DNA of 8,180 nt from Candidatus Shapirobacteria bacterium (GTDB lineage: Bacteria; Patescibacteriota; Microgenomatia; UBA12405): assembly GCA_003647605.1 (NCBI GenBank), contig QMND01000023.1:1-8180 (forward strand), written 5' to 3'. Positions within the stretch are counted from its first letter, which is position 1. Each line of letters starts with the position of its first letter. The notes under the pieces were generated by a model. It did no database searches and was not told where the DNA came from. It worked only from the letters and a program-made list of their open reading frames with translations. Below, in pieces: positions 6,047 through 8,180 of the stretch. The position numbers and the translations under genes are program-made.

Positions 6047-6196
6047 TTAATAATTGATTTTAAAAAGGGCAAGAATTAGAAAATATTTTAAGAAGAACAT
6101 TGTCGCCAGTCTAAATAAACTAAAGTAATTTTTACTCCCAATGTCAGTTGGGATATACCAGTAGAATTGAACAAATTTTGTAGAATATAAAATCAT
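6047..6196 (-). CDS. possible small membrane protein upstream of uppS
   Basis: A hydrophobic ORF of 49 residues from the ATG at 6196 (60 from a TTG at 6229, which overlaps a hairpin loop and a possible -10). It begins MILYSTKF, contains a polar YIPTDIGSKN turn and ends with a hydrophobic stretch (MFFLKYFLILALF). Its TAA directly abuts the uppS ATG (TAAATG), suggesting translational coupling if real. I do not recognise a family. The sequence is very AT-rich and short, so it may be non-coding leader. Possible minus-strand -10 boxes are TATAAT at 6229-6234 and 6279-6284. Confidence 0.3.
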   Translation of the reverse strand: MILYSTKFVQFYWYIPTDIGSKNYFSLFRLATMFFLKYFLILALFKINY

Positions 6197-6214
6197 AATA
6201 ATCAATAGAATTAA

Positions 6215-6259
6215 AAATAAACAAACCAATTATAATAGGTTTGTTTATTTGTTTTTTTT
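6215..6259 (+). terminator. hairpin plus T8, plus-strand intrinsic terminator
   Basis: A perfect 13-bp inverted repeat (6215-6227 with 6238-6250, loop of 10), then G and eight T. The stem is AT-rich with only three G-C pairs. It is the first terminator-like site met by plus-strand transcription from the pilin-like genes, about 900 bp past their end and after uppS antisense. On the minus strand the stem is followed by a weaker T-rich stretch. Confidence 0.5.
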
Positions 6260-6336
6260 GTCATATTTATTTAGTCGAATTATATTACAAATTCATTCTG
6301 AGATGTTTATATTTTAAAAATATAATTTTAAACCAC

Positions 6337-6365
6337 AAAAAATCCCGATGTTTCCATCAGGATTT
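6337..6365 (-). terminator. intrinsic terminator of the 16S rRNA unit
   Basis: Read on the minus strand, AAATCCTGATG, a GAAA tetraloop and CATCGGGATTT form an 11-bp stem (one T-G wobble), followed by a T-rich run. It lies about 70 bp past the 16S 3' end, just beyond the processing stem. Plus-strand reading gives a C-A mismatch in place of the wobble, so the minus strand is the functional one. Confidence 0.8.
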
Positions 6366-6376
6366 AAAGTTTTTTT

Positions 6377-6417
6377 ATCAATCAATGTGCTATTAGTCAT
6401 ACTTATTAGTACCAGAG
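6377..6417 (-). other. 16S trailer arm of the pre-rRNA processing stem
   Basis: The minus-strand transcript is complementary to the leader at 8003-8047 in blocks of 14, about 8 and about 9 bp plus a final CTCTG/CAGAG block. These would form a long double helix closing the 16S, the normal substrate of RNase III-type processing. Confidence 0.85.
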
Positions 6418-6418
6418 A

Positions 6419-6433
6419 CTTTGAGTAAACCTC

Positions 6434-6437
<4 letters not shown>
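6419..6437 (-). other. hairpin at the 16S 3' end
   Basis: CTTTGAG-GTTTA-CTCAAAG on the minus strand, a perfect 7-bp stem. It begins at the last C of the anti-Shine-Dalgarno CCTCC and extends past the mature 3' end, and probably helps position 3'-end maturation. Confidence 0.6.
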
Positions 6438-7928
<1,491 letters not shown>

Positions 7929-7930
7929 AA

Positions 7931-7980
7931 CCTTAAAACAGTTTTTAGTCTGTTAAGGGCCTAATTTCAAATAAATTAGG
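7931..7980 (-). other. two leader hairpins before the 16S
   Basis: The first (7931-7958) pairs CCTTAA with TTAAGG, and CAG with CTG after a two-base bulge. The second (7960-7980) is a perfect CCTAATTT/AAATTAGG stem with a 5-base loop. They lie between the processing-stem arm and the mature 5' end and are probably removed during maturation. Confidence 0.5.
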
Positions 7981-8002
7981 AAAAAAATCAAAAAAATTTA
8001 TT

Positions 8003-8047
8003 CTCTGATACTAATAATTGTGACTAATGAAACGCACATTGATTGAT
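8003..8047 (-). other. 16S leader arm of the pre-rRNA processing stem
   Basis: Partner of 6377-6417. On the plus strand the trailer and the reverse complement of this segment share ATCAATCAATGTGC, ATTAGTCA, TTATTAGTA and CAGAG in order. Confidence 0.85.
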
Positions 8048-8103
8048 TTTAAAGTACAACTTAACTTTCTAAATTTTGTCTAAGAAAAACCTCTAATTTT
8101 TAA

Positions 8104-8131
8104 AATATAGACAATCTGTTCTATTTGACAA
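8104..8131 (-). promoter_or_regulatory. probable 16S rRNA promoter
   Basis: On the minus strand TTGTCA (8131-8126), a 16-bp spacer and TATATT (8109-8104), about 180 bp before the 16S. A TTGACT lies just upstream (8144-8139) and two overlapping TATAAT boxes lie further up (8163-8153), so a tandem second promoter may reach past the window edge. The leader between promoter and stem (8048-8103) is AT-rich with no other recognised element. Confidence 0.45.
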
Positions 8132-8180
8132 TTTAAAAAGTCAAGTGTTGGTATTATATTATAAAAAAAAAACTTTTGCA

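Noticed and set aside
6307..6325. AT palindrome (TTATATTTT/AAAATATAA) between two terminators
   Set aside because: Pure A/T with a one-base loop; expected by chance in this AT-rich gap.

Overview
The window looks like a chromosomal segment from a Candidate Phyla Radiation (Patescibacteria) bacterium. The evidence is AT-rich, compact DNA, a divergent 16S rRNA with changes in several near-universal primer sites, no Shine-Dalgarno sequence at any start although the 16S anti-SD tail is intact, and a SpoIID-like protein and VirB2/TrbC-like pilins next to uppS. A Microgenomates-like lineage is my weak guess; a 16S alignment would settle it.

Region 1 (1-2735) is an accessory island. It holds the 3' part of an IS1595/ISXO2-type transposase gene, then a TauE/SafE (TSUP) permease whose base composition looks richer in G+C than its neighbours. 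A 128-bp fold-back element resembling an integron attC site follows, so the permease plus this element looks like a captured gene cassette. Next is an IS256-family (IS1249-like) element with imperfect 25-bp terminal inverted repeats. Its transposase reading frame is out of frame with its only good start codon, at an A8 run, and it lacks the expected second catalytic Asp.

Region 2 (2736-6230) is an envelope block. A secreted coiled-coil/SpoIID-type protein runs on the minus strand, divergent from two tandem small membrane proteins of VirB2/TrbC pilin type on the plus strand. Convergent to these are uppS (undecaprenyl diphosphate synthase, minus strand) and a doubtful small membrane ORF that abuts its start. 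SpoIID-type glycan cleavage and UppS lipid-carrier synthesis both belong to peptidoglycan and surface-polymer metabolism.

Region 3 (6231-8180) is a complete 16S rRNA gene on the minus strand. Complementary leader and trailer segments would form a long processing stem, and a strong intrinsic terminator lies just past the trailer. It therefore reads as a stand-alone 16S transcription unit, not a linked 16S-23S operon.

The most interesting shared signal is at the gene starts. At five starts a -10-like hexamer (TAAAAT, TACAAT, TAGAAT, TATACT, TATAAA) sits only 6-7 nt before the start codon. Three of them carry an upstream TG (extended -10). This predicts leaderless mRNAs, including a face-to-back divergent promoter pair within 36 bp.
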